This document shows, one piece after another, positions 8,074 through 17,224 of a DNA stretch of 64,000 nucleotides. The notes beneath the pieces were generated by a model that saw nothing but the letters and a program-made list of their open reading frames with translations, did not search any database and was not told the origin of the DNA. The stretch comes from Mycolicibacterium thermoresistibile (GTDB lineage Bacteria; Actinomycetota; Actinomycetes; Mycobacteriales; Mycobacteriaceae). The stretch lies in NCBI RefSeq assembly GCF_900187065.1, contig NZ_LT906483.1, positions 992,001 through 1,056,000 of the forward strand, written 5' to 3'. Position 1 is the first letter of the stretch. Each line of letters starts with the position of its first letter. The position numbers and the translations under genes were made by a program.

Positions 8074-8738
8074 CAATGAAGATTGACGTGAGGACGCCGG
8101 CCGGTAAGACCGAGGGTTCCGTCGAGCTGCCCGCCGAACTGTTCGACGTCGAGCCGAACATCGCGCTGATGCATCAGGTGGTGACCGCTCAGCTGGCCGC
8201 CGCCCGCCAGGGCACGCACTCCACCAAGACCCGCGGCGAGGTCCGGGGCGGTGGCCGCAAGCCGTGGCGGCAGAAGGGCACCGGCCGCGCCCGGCAGGGT
8301 TCGCTGCGGGCGCCGCAGTTCACCGGCGGCGGTGTCGTGCACGGGCCGAAGCCCCGCGACTACAGCCAGCGCACCCCGAAGAAGATGATCGCCGCCGCGC
8401 TGCGCGGCGCACTGTCCGACCGGGCCCGCAACGGCCGCATCCACGCCGTCACCGAGCTGGTCGAGGGCCAGACCCCGTCAACCAAGAAGGCCAAGGCGTT
8501 CCTGAGCACGGTCATCGCCGACCGCACGGTCGAGAAGGACAAGGTGCTGGTGGTGATCGGCCGGACCGACGAGACCAGCATCCGCAGCGTGCGCAACCTG
8601 CCCGGGGTGCACGTGATCGCGCCGGATCAGCTCAACACCTACGACGTGCTCAAGGCCGATGACGTGGTGTTCAGCGTCGAGGCCCTGAATGCCTACATCA
8701 GTGCCAACACCAGTACGGCCAAGGAGGTTTCGGCCTGA
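8070..8738 (+). CDS. rplD: 50S ribosomal protein L4
   Basis: 222-aa L4 (uL4), which lines the 50S exit tunnel through its extended loop (here around [18 protein letters not shown], residues 50-70). In E. coli it represses its own operon through the leader RNA. ATG 8070 overlaps the rplC stop; an in-frame ATG at 8076 would shorten it by two residues. The stop shares one base with the rplW start. Confidence 0.97.
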   Translation: MTMKIDVRTPAGKTEGSVELPAELFDVEPNIALMHQVVTAQLAAARQGTHSTKTRGEVRGGGRKPWRQKGTGRARQGSLRAPQFTGGGVVHGPKPRDYSQRTPKKMIAAALRGALSDRARNGRIHAVTELVEGQTPSTKKAKAFLSTVIADRTVEKDKVLVVIGRTDETSIRSVRNLPGVHVIAPDQLNTYDVLKADDVVFSVEALNAYISANTSTAKEVSA

Positions 8739-9040
8739 TGGCAACCGTCACCGATCCGCGCGACATCATCCTGGCGCCGGTCATCTCGGAGAAGTCCTAC
8801 GGCTTGATCGAGGACAACGTGTACACGTTCATCGTGCACCCGGACTCGAACAAGACGCAGATCAAGATCGCGATAGAGAAGATCTTCAACGTCAAGGTCG
8901 CGTCGGTGAACACCGCCAACCGGCCGGGCAAGCGCAAGCGCACCCGCACCGGGTACGGCAAGCGCAAGGACACCAAGCGGGCCATCGTGACGCTGGCTCC
9001 GGGAAGCAAGCCCATCGACCTGTTCGGAGCTCCGGCCTGA
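8738..9040 (+). CDS. rplW: 50S ribosomal protein L23
   Basis: 100-aa L23 (uL23) at the tunnel exit, the docking site for trigger factor and SRP. Features seen are [11 protein letters not shown] near the N-terminus and the basic loop [24 protein letters not shown] 8738 overlaps the rplD stop by one base. Confidence 0.97.
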   Translation: MATVTDPRDIILAPVISEKSYGLIEDNVYTFIVHPDSNKTQIKIAIEKIFNVKVASVNTANRPGKRKRTRTGYGKRKDTKRAIVTLAPGSKPIDLFGAPA

Positions 9041-9074
9041 TCCGCCGGCCGGGAACTGGAGAGATTTAGCAGAC

Positions 9075-9911
9075 ATGGCAATTCGCAAGTACAAGCCGAC
9101 GAGCCCCGGTCGCCGCGGTGCCAGCGTCTCCGATTTCGCCGAGATCACTCGCTCACATCCGGAGAAGTCGCTGGTCCGCCCGCTGCACGGCAAGGGCGGA
9201 CGTAACGCACACGGTCGGATCACCACCCGGCACAAGGGCGGTGGCCACAAGCGCGCGTACCGTGTCATCGATTTCCGTCGCCATGACAAGGACGGCGTCA
9301 ACGCCAAGGTCGCGCACATCGAGTACGACCCGAACCGCACCGCGCACATCGCGCTGCTGCACTACCTCGACGGCGAGAAGCGCTACATCATCGCGCCGCA
9401 GGGCCTCCGCCAGGGCGATGTGGTCGAGTCCGGCGCCAACGCCGACATCAAGCCGGGCAACAACCTGCCGTTGCGCAACATCCCCGCCGGTACCGTGATC
9501 CACGCGGTGGAGCTGCGTCCCGGCGGCGGCGCGAAGCTGGCCCGCTCGGCCGGTGCCAGCATCCAGCTGCTGGGCAAGGAGGGGTCCTACGCCTCACTGC
9601 GGATGCCCAGCGGTGAGATCCGCCGCGTCGACGTGCGCTGCCGCGCCACCGTCGGCGAGGTCGGCAACGCCGAGCAGATCAACATCAGCTGGGGCAAGGC
9701 CGGCCGGATGCGGTGGAAGGGCAAGCGCCCGTCGGTCCGCGGTGTCGTGATGAACCCGGTGGACCACCCGCACGGCGGTGGCGAGGGCAAGACCTCCGGC
9801 GGCCGTCACCCGGTGAGCCCGTGGGGCAAGCTCGAGGGCCGTACCCGCAGACCGAACAAGCCGAGCGACAAGCTCATCGTCCGGCGCCGGCGCACCGGCA
9901 AGAAGCGCTAG
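9075..9911 (+). CDS. rplB: 50S ribosomal protein L2
   Basis: 278-aa L2 (uL2), needed for subunit association and peptidyl-transferase activity. Features seen are [19 protein letters not shown] near residue 40 and the C-terminal [15 protein letters not shown] motif, which carries the conserved histidine (HGGGEG). ATG 9075 follows a GGAGAG site and a 34-bp spacer from rplW. Full length. Confidence 0.98.
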   Translation: MAIRKYKPTSPGRRGASVSDFAEITRSHPEKSLVRPLHGKGGRNAHGRITTRHKGGGHKRAYRVIDFRRHDKDGVNAKVAHIEYDPNRTAHIALLHYLDGEKRYIIAPQGLRQGDVVESGANADIKPGNNLPLRNIPAGTVIHAVELRPGGGAKLARSAGASIQLLGKEGSYASLRMPSGEIRRVDVRCRATVGEVGNAEQINISWGKAGRMRWKGKRPSVRGVVMNPVDHPHGGGEGKTSGGRHPVSPWGKLEGRTRRPNKPSDKLIVRRRRTGKKR

Positions 9912-9932
9912 TCGTCAGGAGGACAGACACAG

Positions 9933-10210
9933 ATGCCACGCAGCCTCAAGAAGGGTCCGTTCGTCGACGACCATCTGCTCAAGAAGGTCGACGCACAGAA
10001 CGAGAAGAACACCAAGCAGGTCATCAAGACCTGGTCACGTCGGTCCACGATCATTCCCGACTTCATCGGGCACACCTTTGCGGTGCATGACGGCCGCAAG
10101 CATGTCCCGGTGTTCGTGACCGAGGCGATGGTCGGGCACAAGCTCGGCGAATTCGCCCCGACCCGCACGTTCAAGGGTCACATCAAGGACGACCGGAAGA
10201 GTAAGCGGCG

Positions 10211-10214
<4 letters not shown>
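9933..10214 (+). CDS. rpsS: 30S ribosomal protein S19
   Basis: 93-aa S19 (uS19) of the 30S head, which contacts the A-site tRNA and bridge B1a. [15 protein letters not shown] and the C-terminal [16 protein letters not shown] are diagnostic. A strong AGGAGGA site precedes ATG 9933. The stop overlaps rplV by 4 bp. Confidence 0.98.
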
Positions 10215-11568
<1,354 letters not shown>

Positions 11569-11571
11569 ATC

Positions 11572-11988
11572 ATGTTGATTCCCCGCAAGGTCAAGCACCG
11601 CAAGCAGCACCACCCCAAGCAGCGTGGGCTGGCCAGCGGCGGCACCACGGTGGAGTTCGGTGACTACGGCATTCAGGCGCTGACGCACGGTTACATCACC
11701 AACCGGCAGATCGAGTCGGCCCGTATCGCGATCAACCGGCACATCAAGCGTGGCGGCAAGGTGTGGATCAACATCTTCCCGGACCGCCCGCTGACCAAGA
11801 AGCCCGCCGAAACCCGGATGGGTTCGGGCAAGGGCTCGCCGGAGTGGTGGGTGGCCAACGTGAAACCGGGCCGCGTGCTGTTCGAGCTGAGCTATCCGAA
11901 TGAGGAGACGGCGCGCGCGGCGTTGACGCGCGCGATCCACAAGTTGCCGATCAAGGCACGCATCGTGACCCGAGAGGAACAGTTCTGA
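11572..11988 (+). CDS. rplP: 50S ribosomal protein L16
   Basis: 138-aa L16 (uL16), close to the A site and important for tRNA positioning. The start [15 protein letters not shown] and the internal [28 protein letters not shown] are diagnostic. The ribosome site GGGGAGAG lies in the end of rpsC, 3 bp upstream. The stop overlaps rpmC by one base. Confidence 0.98.
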   Translation: MLIPRKVKHRKQHHPKQRGLASGGTTVEFGDYGIQALTHGYITNRQIESARIAINRHIKRGGKVWINIFPDRPLTKKPAETRMGSGKGSPEWWVANVKPGRVLFELSYPNEETARAALTRAIHKLPIKARIVTREEQF

Positions 11989-12221
11989 TGGCTGTGGGAG
12001 TGACGCCTGGCGAACTGCGCGAACTGACCGACGACGAGTTGAAGGATCGGCTGCGCGAGTCCAAGGAAGAGCTGTTCAATCTGCGCTTCCAGATGGCCAC
12101 CGGCCAGCTGTCCAACAACCGTCGGCTGCGCATTGTGCGGAAGGAGATTGCGCGGGTGTACACCATCCTGCGCGAACGTGAGCTGGGTCTGGCATCCGGG
12201 CCGGGCGGTGAGGATTCGTAA
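11988..12221 (+). CDS. rpmC: 50S ribosomal protein L29
   Basis: 77-aa L29 (uL29), beside L23 at the tunnel exit. The two-helix signature is visible ([27 protein letters not shown], then [22 protein letters not shown]). ATG 11988 overlaps the rplP stop, and its own stop shares a base with rpsQ. Confidence 0.97.
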   Translation: MAVGVTPGELRELTDDELKDRLRESKEELFNLRFQMATGQLSNNRRLRIVRKEIARVYTILRERELGLASGPGGEDS

Positions 12222-12562
12222 TGGCAGAGACTAAGAGTGACGCCCAGAAGGACTCGGCGCAGAAGGGTTCGGGCCAGAAGGGGCCGAAGTACACTCCGCC
12301 CGCCGAGAAGCCGCGGGGCCGCCGCAAGACGGCCATCGGCTACGTGGTGAGCGACAAGATGCAGAAGACCATCGTGGTCGAGCTGGAGGACCGCAAGAGC
12401 CACCCGCTCTACGGCAAGATCATCCGGACGACCAAGAAGGTCAAGGCGCACGACGAGCACGGCATCGCCGGCGTCGGCGACCGGGTGTCGCTCATGGAGA
12501 CTCGTCCGCTGTCGGCCACCAAGCGCTGGCGGCTGGTCGAGATCCTGGAGAAGGCCAAGTAG
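12221..12562 (+). CDS. rpsQ: 30S ribosomal protein S17 with N-terminal extension
   Basis: 113-aa S17 (uS17), a primary 16S rRNA binder. The OB-fold core begins near residue 35 ([33 protein letters not shown]). It is preceded by a Lys/Gln/Ser-rich, probably disordered extension of about 34 residues. ATG 12221 shares one base with the rpmC stop. It is the last gene of this operon, 13 bp before a strong terminator. Confidence 0.97.
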   Translation: MAETKSDAQKDSAQKGSGQKGPKYTPPAEKPRGRRKTAIGYVVSDKMQKTIVVELEDRKSHPLYGKIIRTTKKVKAHDEHGIAGVGDRVSLMETRPLSATKRWRLVEILEKAK

Positions 12563-12575
12563 TAGTCGCTTCGAG

Positions 12576-12605
12576 AAGCCCCCGACCCGCGGTCGGGGGC
12601 TTTTT
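12576..12605 (+). terminator. Rho-independent terminator after rpsQ
   Basis: A 12-bp perfect stem AAGCCCCCGACC / GGTCGGGGGCTT with a 3-base CGC loop, followed by a T run (12601-12605). It ends the S10 transcript, and because of its symmetry may also stop the convergent TetR transcript. It means the rplN half of the cluster must be transcribed separately. Confidence 0.9.
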
Positions 12606-12629
12606 CGTCGCTGTGTGTGCCCCGCTCTG

Positions 12630-13316
12630 CTAGAGCTTCGCGGCGATGCCGTCGAGCAGGTAATCGACGGCGCTGTGCAGGTCGGTCAGCGGATCGGCAT
12701 CGACGGGGTCGAACGCTCCCGCGTCGAGCGCCGCGGTCAGCGCCGGGAAGCGGTCGGCATCGATCAGACGCCGTAGCAGCACCGGGTACTCCGGCCAGTC
12801 CAACCGGCCCGCATCGATGTGCAGCGCCGCCGCGCCGCGTACCAGGTGCATCAGCGCCGTGACCGCGGCGAGTTTGTCGCGTTCGGCCAGCCCGGTTCCC
12901 TGCAACGCGGCCAGGGCGGTGTCCAGCCAGGCGAGCTGTTGCGGGTCGGCGGGCGGGCCCGCCGCGGCGGCCTGCAGGATCCACGGATGACGGTGATACA
13001 CCTCCCACAGTGCGGTGGACCAATGGCGCAGGGCCGCAACCCAATCCGTGGGATCGAGCTGGGGTGGCGGGCCCACGGCCGCGGCCACCATGAGGGTCAC
13101 CAGGTCGTCCTTGTTGGCGACGTGGCGGTAGATCGACATCGTGCCGCAGCCGAGGTGCTCGGCCAGCCGGGCCATCGACAGCGCGGCCAGCCCGTCGGCG
13201 TCCGCCACGTCGATCGCGGCCCTGACGATGCGCTCGCGCGTCAAGCCGGCGCCCCGGCGGCGGGGCGGGGGCTCGCGCCAGAGGGTCTCCAGTGCACGCG
13301 GCAACGGGTTGCTCAT
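12630..13316 (-). CDS. TetR-family repressor (TetR_C type)
   Basis: 228-aa regulator with the HTH at residues 25-70 (LTRERIVRAAIDVADADG, then SMARLAEHLGCGTMSIYRHV) and a long alpha-helical C-terminal domain resembling the tetracycline-repressor C-terminal class. ATG 13316 (MSNPLPRAL) was chosen; longer reading upstream would run through the operator and into the divergent gene. It is convergent with rpsQ and divergent from a DUF2306-like membrane protein, with two palindromes in the spacer, so autorepression and repression of that neighbour are likely. Ligand unknown. Confidence 0.87.
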   Translation of the reverse strand: MSNPLPRALETLWREPPPRRRGAGLTRERIVRAAIDVADADGLAALSMARLAEHLGCGTMSIYRHVANKDDLVTLMVAAAVGPPPQLDPTDWVAALRHWSTALWEVYHRHPWILQAAAAGPPADPQQLAWLDTALAALQGTGLAERDKLAAVTALMHLVRGAAALHIDAGRLDWPEYPVLLRRLIDADRFPALTAALDAGAFDPVDADPLTDLHSAVDYLLDGIAAKL

Positions 13317-13348
13317 CGACGCCGAGCTTAACCCGTCGACAACCGCAC

Positions 13349-13382
13349 GCGTATGCCATACGCTTATGCGTATGGCATACGC
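13349..13382. promoter_or_regulatory. Tandem palindromic operators overlapping the start of the membrane protein
   Basis: GCGTATGCCATACGC (13349-13363) and GCGTATGGCATACGC (13368-13382) are each a palindrome and are perfect inverted repeats of one another, centres 19 bp apart, spacer TTAT. The candidate start codons of the divergent gene (13366 and 13372) lie inside the spacer and the right copy. This is a very strong TetR-type operator pair, 33-66 bp upstream of the TetR start. Confidence 0.8.
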
Positions 13383-14160
13383 AAAGTCGCCGCGGGTCGC
13401 CGTATCGGCACTCGTGCTCGTGGTCGGGGTCTTCCTCGGGTATTCGGTGTGGCCGTACCTCCGCGGCGGCACCCGTGTCCCGCCCACCTTCGCGCTGCAC
13501 CATCAGCTGCTGGTCGCGCACGTCCTGCTCGGCGCCGTCGTGATGGTCGCCGCGATGCCGCAGATCTGGCCCGGGCTGCGGGCGCGTCACCCGGCCTGGC
13601 ACCGGCGGTCGGGGCGGGTCTACGTCGCCGCGGTCATCCCCTCCGGGCTGCTGGCGCTGGTACTCGGCGCGGCGGGCCCGTTCGGGCCGGCTCTGGCGAT
13701 CAGCAATGTCCTCCTCGCCTCGGTGTGGGTGTGGTTCACCACCGGCGGATACCTCGCCGCCCGGCGGCGGCGGTTCACCGAGCATCGCCGGCACATGCTG
13801 ATCAGCGTGACGCTGGCGCTGTCGGTGATCACCAACCGGATCTGGTCACCGCTGCTGTTCATGGCCTCTGAGCCGTTGCGCGACAGCGTCTTCGGCGGTA
13901 GTGAAGAACACTACGTGTGGTTCGTCGCCGGGGTGGGCGGGTGGCTCGGGTGGCTGCTGCCACTGGCCGCCGTGACGTGGTGGTTGCGCCGCCGCGGGCC
14001 GCTGCCCGCGCCGGCTCAGAGTCGAACCAGCGAGAACGGATACCGCAGGGTTCCGGGGGCGCCGTCGCAACCGGATGCGAACGACGACTCCAGGGTTCCC
14101 TGCAGGGTCGCGGCGTCCCAGGTGTACACGTCCCGGGTCGGGATCACCGGACCGAAATAG
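13372..14160 (+). CDS. DUF2306-like integral membrane protein
   Basis: 262-aa polytopic membrane protein resembling the DUF2306 family, whose function is not established. Hydrophobic helices are visible near residues 8-25, 42-62, 78-100, 103-122, 136-155 and 175-198, with basic loops (ARRRRFTEHRRHM). The start is uncertain (ATG 13366 or 13372); no ribosome site precedes either and both lie in the operator, so a leaderless message is possible. The last 48 codons overlap the convergent secreted-protein gene by 145 bp, so the C-terminal tail may be non-conserved. Probably controlled by the divergent TetR. Confidence 0.72.
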   Translation: MAYAKSPRVAVSALVLVVGVFLGYSVWPYLRGGTRVPPTFALHHQLLVAHVLLGAVVMVAAMPQIWPGLRARHPAWHRRSGRVYVAAVIPSGLLALVLGAAGPFGPALAISNVLLASVWVWFTTGGYLAARRRRFTEHRRHMLISVTLALSVITNRIWSPLLFMASEPLRDSVFGGSEEHYVWFVAGVGGWLGWLLPLAAVTWWLRRRGPLPAPAQSRTSENGYRRVPGAPSQPDANDDSRVPCRVAASQVYTSRVGITGPK

Positions 14161-14465
14161 ACGTCGCCGCAACGGAGCCCGTCCGGTACATCGACCGTCA
14201 GGGTGTAGCGGCCGTCGGCCAGATAGGCATTGCCCCGGTATTCGAATGCCTTGGCGATCGGCATCGGAATGGCGTTGATCTCGACGCAATCCGGCGCCTG
14301 GGGGACACAGAACGCGACGGCCCAGGTCCACGTGTGAAAGTCATACCGCTGCGGGATCACCAGTTGGTAATTCCCGTAGAACACACCGGCATGGGCGACC
14401 CCGGGTGCGCCCGAAGCCATCGCGATCACCGGGATGACGGCCAGCACGGCCCGGATCGTCGTCAT
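14016..14465 (-). CDS. Small secreted protein, unknown function (A)
   Basis: 149-aa exported protein. ATG 14465 gives a Sec signal peptide (MTTIRAVLAVIPVIAMASG...) with likely cleavage after AHA. The mature part has four cysteines and a beta-rich look (GVFYGNYQL, HTWTWAVAFC, YPFSLVRL at the C-terminus). It shares a scattered pattern with the secreted protein at 24769-25269 (TWT...C...C, terminal PF-LV), so the two may be distant relatives. Together they bracket the mce operon. I do not recognise a function. Confidence 0.75.
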   Translation of the reverse strand: MTTIRAVLAVIPVIAMASGAPGVAHAGVFYGNYQLVIPQRYDFHTWTWAVAFCVPQAPDCVEINAIPMPIAKAFEYRGNAYLADGRYTLTVDVPDGLRCGDVYFGPVIPTRDVYTWDAATLQGTLESSFASGCDGAPGTLRYPFSLVRL

Positions 14466-14511
14466 GTACAACCTCCGATGAGTCGGCCACGCGGAATCGG
14501 TTCGCGGGCAA

Positions 14512-15321
14512 TCACATGTGCGCGCCACCGTCGATCCGAACCTCGGTGCCGGTGATGAAGAAGGCGTCGTCGCTGCCCAGCATCGCGACCACACCCGCCA
14601 CCGCGTCCGGGTCCGCGAAGATCGTGCCGTCGCCGAGTGGCAGCGCCGGGGCGACCTTGGCGAACAACGCCAGGTCGGCGTCCTCCGGCAGACCCGGACC
14701 GACACTCTGCCGTGAGACGCCGGAACCGTCGGTCATACCCGATGAGATCGAGCCCGGCTGAACGGCATTGAACCGGATCCCGGCCTTGGCGAACTCGGCC
14801 GCCCAGGTGTGGGTCATCGCCAGCACACCGCCCTTCGACGCGGCGTACGCGGCCATGTACGGGTGGGCGAAATGCGCCGAGGTCGAGCTGAAGTTCACCA
14901 CCGCCGGACCGTTGCCGTCGAGGAGCGCGGGGATGCACTCGCGGGTCACCAGGAACGTCCCGGTCAGGTTGATCCGGATGACCTGTTCGAAGTCGGCCAG
15001 AGTGGTCTGCACCAGATGCGCCGAGCGCAGGATGCCGGCGGCGTTGACCAGGGCGTCGAGTCCGCCCAGCGCCGTGATCGCCTGTCCGACGCCGTGGCGA
15101 ACCGACTGTTCGTCCGCGACGTCCATGGTGACGGTGGTCAACCGCTCGGCGGCGGCGCCGGCCTGGTTCACGGTGTCCCGCAGACCCGACGGGCTGATGT
15201 CGGCGGCGGCGACACGCCCGCCTTCGGCGAGTATCCGCAGAACGCAGGCCTGTCCGATCCCGGAACCACCGCCGGTGATCAGCACCCGCCTCGCGGCGTA
15301 GCGTGCGGACAGATCAGACAC
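14512..15321 (-). CDS. Short-chain dehydrogenase/reductase
   Basis: 269-aa classical SDR, expected to oxidise or reduce an alcohol/ketone with NAD(P). Rossmann motif TGGGSGIG near residue 16, NAAG near residue 90, active-site Ser and YAASK (Tyr/Lys) near residues 145-160. GTG 15321 was chosen because AAAGAGG precedes it; no ATG fits. Its neighbour upstream is the divergent mce operon, suggesting a steroid or lipid substrate (inference). A 14-bp direct repeat duplicates the ribosome site in its leader. Confidence 0.88.
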   Translation of the reverse strand: MSDLSARYAARRVLITGGGSGIGQACVLRILAEGGRVAAADISPSGLRDTVNQAGAAAERLTTVTMDVADEQSVRHGVGQAITALGGLDALVNAAGILRSAHLVQTTLADFEQVIRINLTGTFLVTRECIPALLDGNGPAVVNFSSTSAHFAHPYMAAYAASKGGVLAMTHTWAAEFAKAGIRFNAVQPGSISSGMTDGSGVSRQSVGPGLPEDADLALFAKVAPALPLGDGTIFADPDAVAGVVAMLGSDDAFFITGTEVRIDGGAHM

Positions 15322-15324
15322 GAT

Positions 15325-15352
15325 GATCCTCTTTCGTCGATCCTCTTTCGTC
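15325..15352. repeat. Tandem 14-bp duplication in the SDR leader
   Basis: GATCCTCTTTCGTC occurs twice without a gap. On the minus strand each copy contains AAAGAGG, so the ribosome site of the SDR gene (GTG 15321) is duplicated; only the proximal copy is at usable spacing. Confidence 0.7.
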
Positions 15353-15545
15353 GTAACTGCACGTCGACACCGCCGGCGGGCGGCGGCGCATCCACGTTGC
15401 GACCCATCCTGGCACGGTGTCGCGGCAACTCCCGGTGGATGGGACGCACCGTGTCTGATCACCGATCTGCTGCGCGAAGGTGAGTCGTCCCACCGGCGGT
15501 CGGTGGTGTGTGTGGTCAGACTTCGACGGAGTTCTCGGGCGACAG

Positions 15546-16358
15546 ATGGTGAACAAGGCAGTGGACCGGTGGTCCACCGGGCTGCCCCTGCCGGCAGGCG
15601 GAACCGCGGGCACGCTGCGGGCGGTCGGCGGTCTGTTCTCGATGTCGGTGGACGCGGTGAGGTTCGCGTTCCGCCGGCCGTTTCAGGGCCGGGAGTTCCT
15701 GGAGCAGTCCTGGTTCGTCGCCCGGGTGGCGCTGTTGCCCACCCTGCTGGTCGCCATCCCGTTCACCGTGCTGGTCAGCTTCACCCTCAACATCCTGCTG
15801 CGCGAACTCGGCGCGGCCGACCTGTCCGGCGCCGGCGCCGCCTTCGGCGCGGTCACGCAGGTGGGTCCGATGGTGACGGTGCTGATCGTCGCCGGAGCAG
15901 GTGCCACAGCCATGTGCGCCGACCTGGGCTCCCGCACGATTCGGGACGAGGTCGACGCCCTGGAGGTGCTGGGAATCAACCCGGTTCAGCGGTTGGTCAC
16001 CCCCCGGATGCTTGCTTCCGGGCTGGTGGCGCTGCTGCTCAACAGCCTGGTGGTGATCATCGGGATCCTGGGTGGATACACGTTCTCGGTCTTCGTCCAG
16101 GACGTCAACCCCGGGGCCTTCGCCGCCGGGATCACGCTGCTCACGGGTGTGCCGGAGGTGATCATCTCGTGCGTCAAGGCCGCGCTCTTCGGTCTGATCG
16201 CCGGCCTCGTCGCCTGTTACCGCGGGTTGACCATCTCCGGCGGCGGCGCCAAGGCGGTGGGCAACGCCGTCAACGAGACGGTGGTGTACGCCTTCATGGC
16301 GCTGTTCGTGGTGAACGTCGTGGTCACCGCCATCGGTATTCGGATGACGGCCGGATGA
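15546..16358 (+). CDS. MCE-system permease, YrbEA type
   Basis: About 270-aa MlaE/YrbE permease, one of two membrane subunits of an Mce lipid importer energised by the MceG (Mkl) ATPase, which is not in the window. Features: FRRPFQGREFLEQSWFVARV near the N-terminus, the cytoplasmic EVDALEVLGINPVQRLVTPR motif that contacts the ATPase, and a conserved C-terminal GNAVNETVVYAF. ATG 15546 (MVNKAVDRW) is preferred; a GTG at 15480 would add 22 residues. First gene of an eight-gene operon with short gaps and stop/start overlaps. Confidence 0.93.
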   Translation: MVNKAVDRWSTGLPLPAGGTAGTLRAVGGLFSMSVDAVRFAFRRPFQGREFLEQSWFVARVALLPTLLVAIPFTVLVSFTLNILLRELGAADLSGAGAAFGAVTQVGPMVTVLIVAGAGATAMCADLGSRTIRDEVDALEVLGINPVQRLVTPRMLASGLVALLLNSLVVIIGILGGYTFSVFVQDVNPGAFAAGITLLTGVPEVIISCVKAALFGLIAGLVACYRGLTISGGGAKAVGNAVNETVVYAFMALFVVNVVVTAIGIRMTAG

Positions 16359-16371
16359 CGGGCTGCGGAGA

Positions 16372-17217
16372 ATGACGGTACAGGCGCTCTACCCCAGGCT
16401 GGTCCGCACCGCGAACCGGCCGGTCGACGCCGTCGAGCGGTTGGGCGAGCACACGCTGTTCTACCTGCGGGCGCTTGCCGGCGTGCCCAACGTGATCATG
16501 CACCACCGGCGCGAGATCATCCGGTTGATCGCCGAGATCAGCATGGGGGCAGGGACTCTCGCGATGATCGGCGGCACGGTGGTGGTCGTCGGCTTCCTCA
16601 CCCTGGCGGCGGGCGGCACCCTGGCGGTGCAGGGCTACAGCTCATTGGGGGACATCGGCATCGAGGCGCTGACCGGGTTCCTCGCCGCGTTCATCAACGT
16701 CCGGATCTCCGCACCGGTGGTGGCCGGCATCGGGTTGGCGGCGACCTTCGGCGCCGGGGTGACCGCCCAGTTGGGCGCGATGCGCATCAACGAGGAGGTC
16801 GACGCGCTGGAGACGATGGGCATCCGCGCGGTGGAGTATCTGGTGAGCACCCGCCTGGTGGCCGGAATGCTGGCCATCACACCGCTGTACGCCGTTGCGG
16901 TGCTGCTGTCCTTCGCCGCCAGCAAGCTCACCACGGTGGTTCTGTTCGGACAGTCGGCCGGACTCTACGACCACTATTTCTCGACCTTCCTCAACCCCGT
17001 CGACCTGCTGTGGTCCTTTCTCCAGGCCCTGCTGATGGCGTTGGCGGTGCTCCTGGTGCACACCTATTTCGGGTACTTCGCGAGCGGTGGCCCGGCCGGT
17101 GTCGGGGTCGCCGTGGGCAATGCCGTGCGCACCTCGCTGATCGTGGTGATCGCGGTGACGCTGTTGATCTCGCTGTCGGTCTACGGAGCCGACGGAAACT
17201 TCAACCTGTCGGGGTAG
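16372..17217 (+). CDS. MCE-system permease, YrbEB type
   Basis: 281-aa second YrbE permease, pairing with the preceding one as the transmembrane channel of the Mce transporter. The ATPase-contact motif EEVDALETMGIRAVEYLVSTR lies mid-protein, and the C-terminal part GVGVAVGNAVRTSLIVVIAVTLL is typical. ATG 16372 is 13 bp after yrbEA; the mceA start follows after 7 bp. Confidence 0.94.
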   Translation: MTVQALYPRLVRTANRPVDAVERLGEHTLFYLRALAGVPNVIMHHRREIIRLIAEISMGAGTLAMIGGTVVVVGFLTLAAGGTLAVQGYSSLGDIGIEALTGFLAAFINVRISAPVVAGIGLAATFGAGVTAQLGAMRINEEVDALETMGIRAVEYLVSTRLVAGMLAITPLYAVAVLLSFAASKLTTVVLFGQSAGLYDHYFSTFLNPVDLLWSFLQALLMALAVLLVHTYFGYFASGGPAGVGVAVGNAVRTSLIVVIAVTLLISLSVYGADGNFNLSG

Positions 17218-17224
17218 GGGCGGG

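Noticed and set aside
8738..9081. Small frames on the minus strand within the ribosomal genes
   Set aside because: They are fully covered by ribosomal protein genes and have no ribosome sites or motifs.
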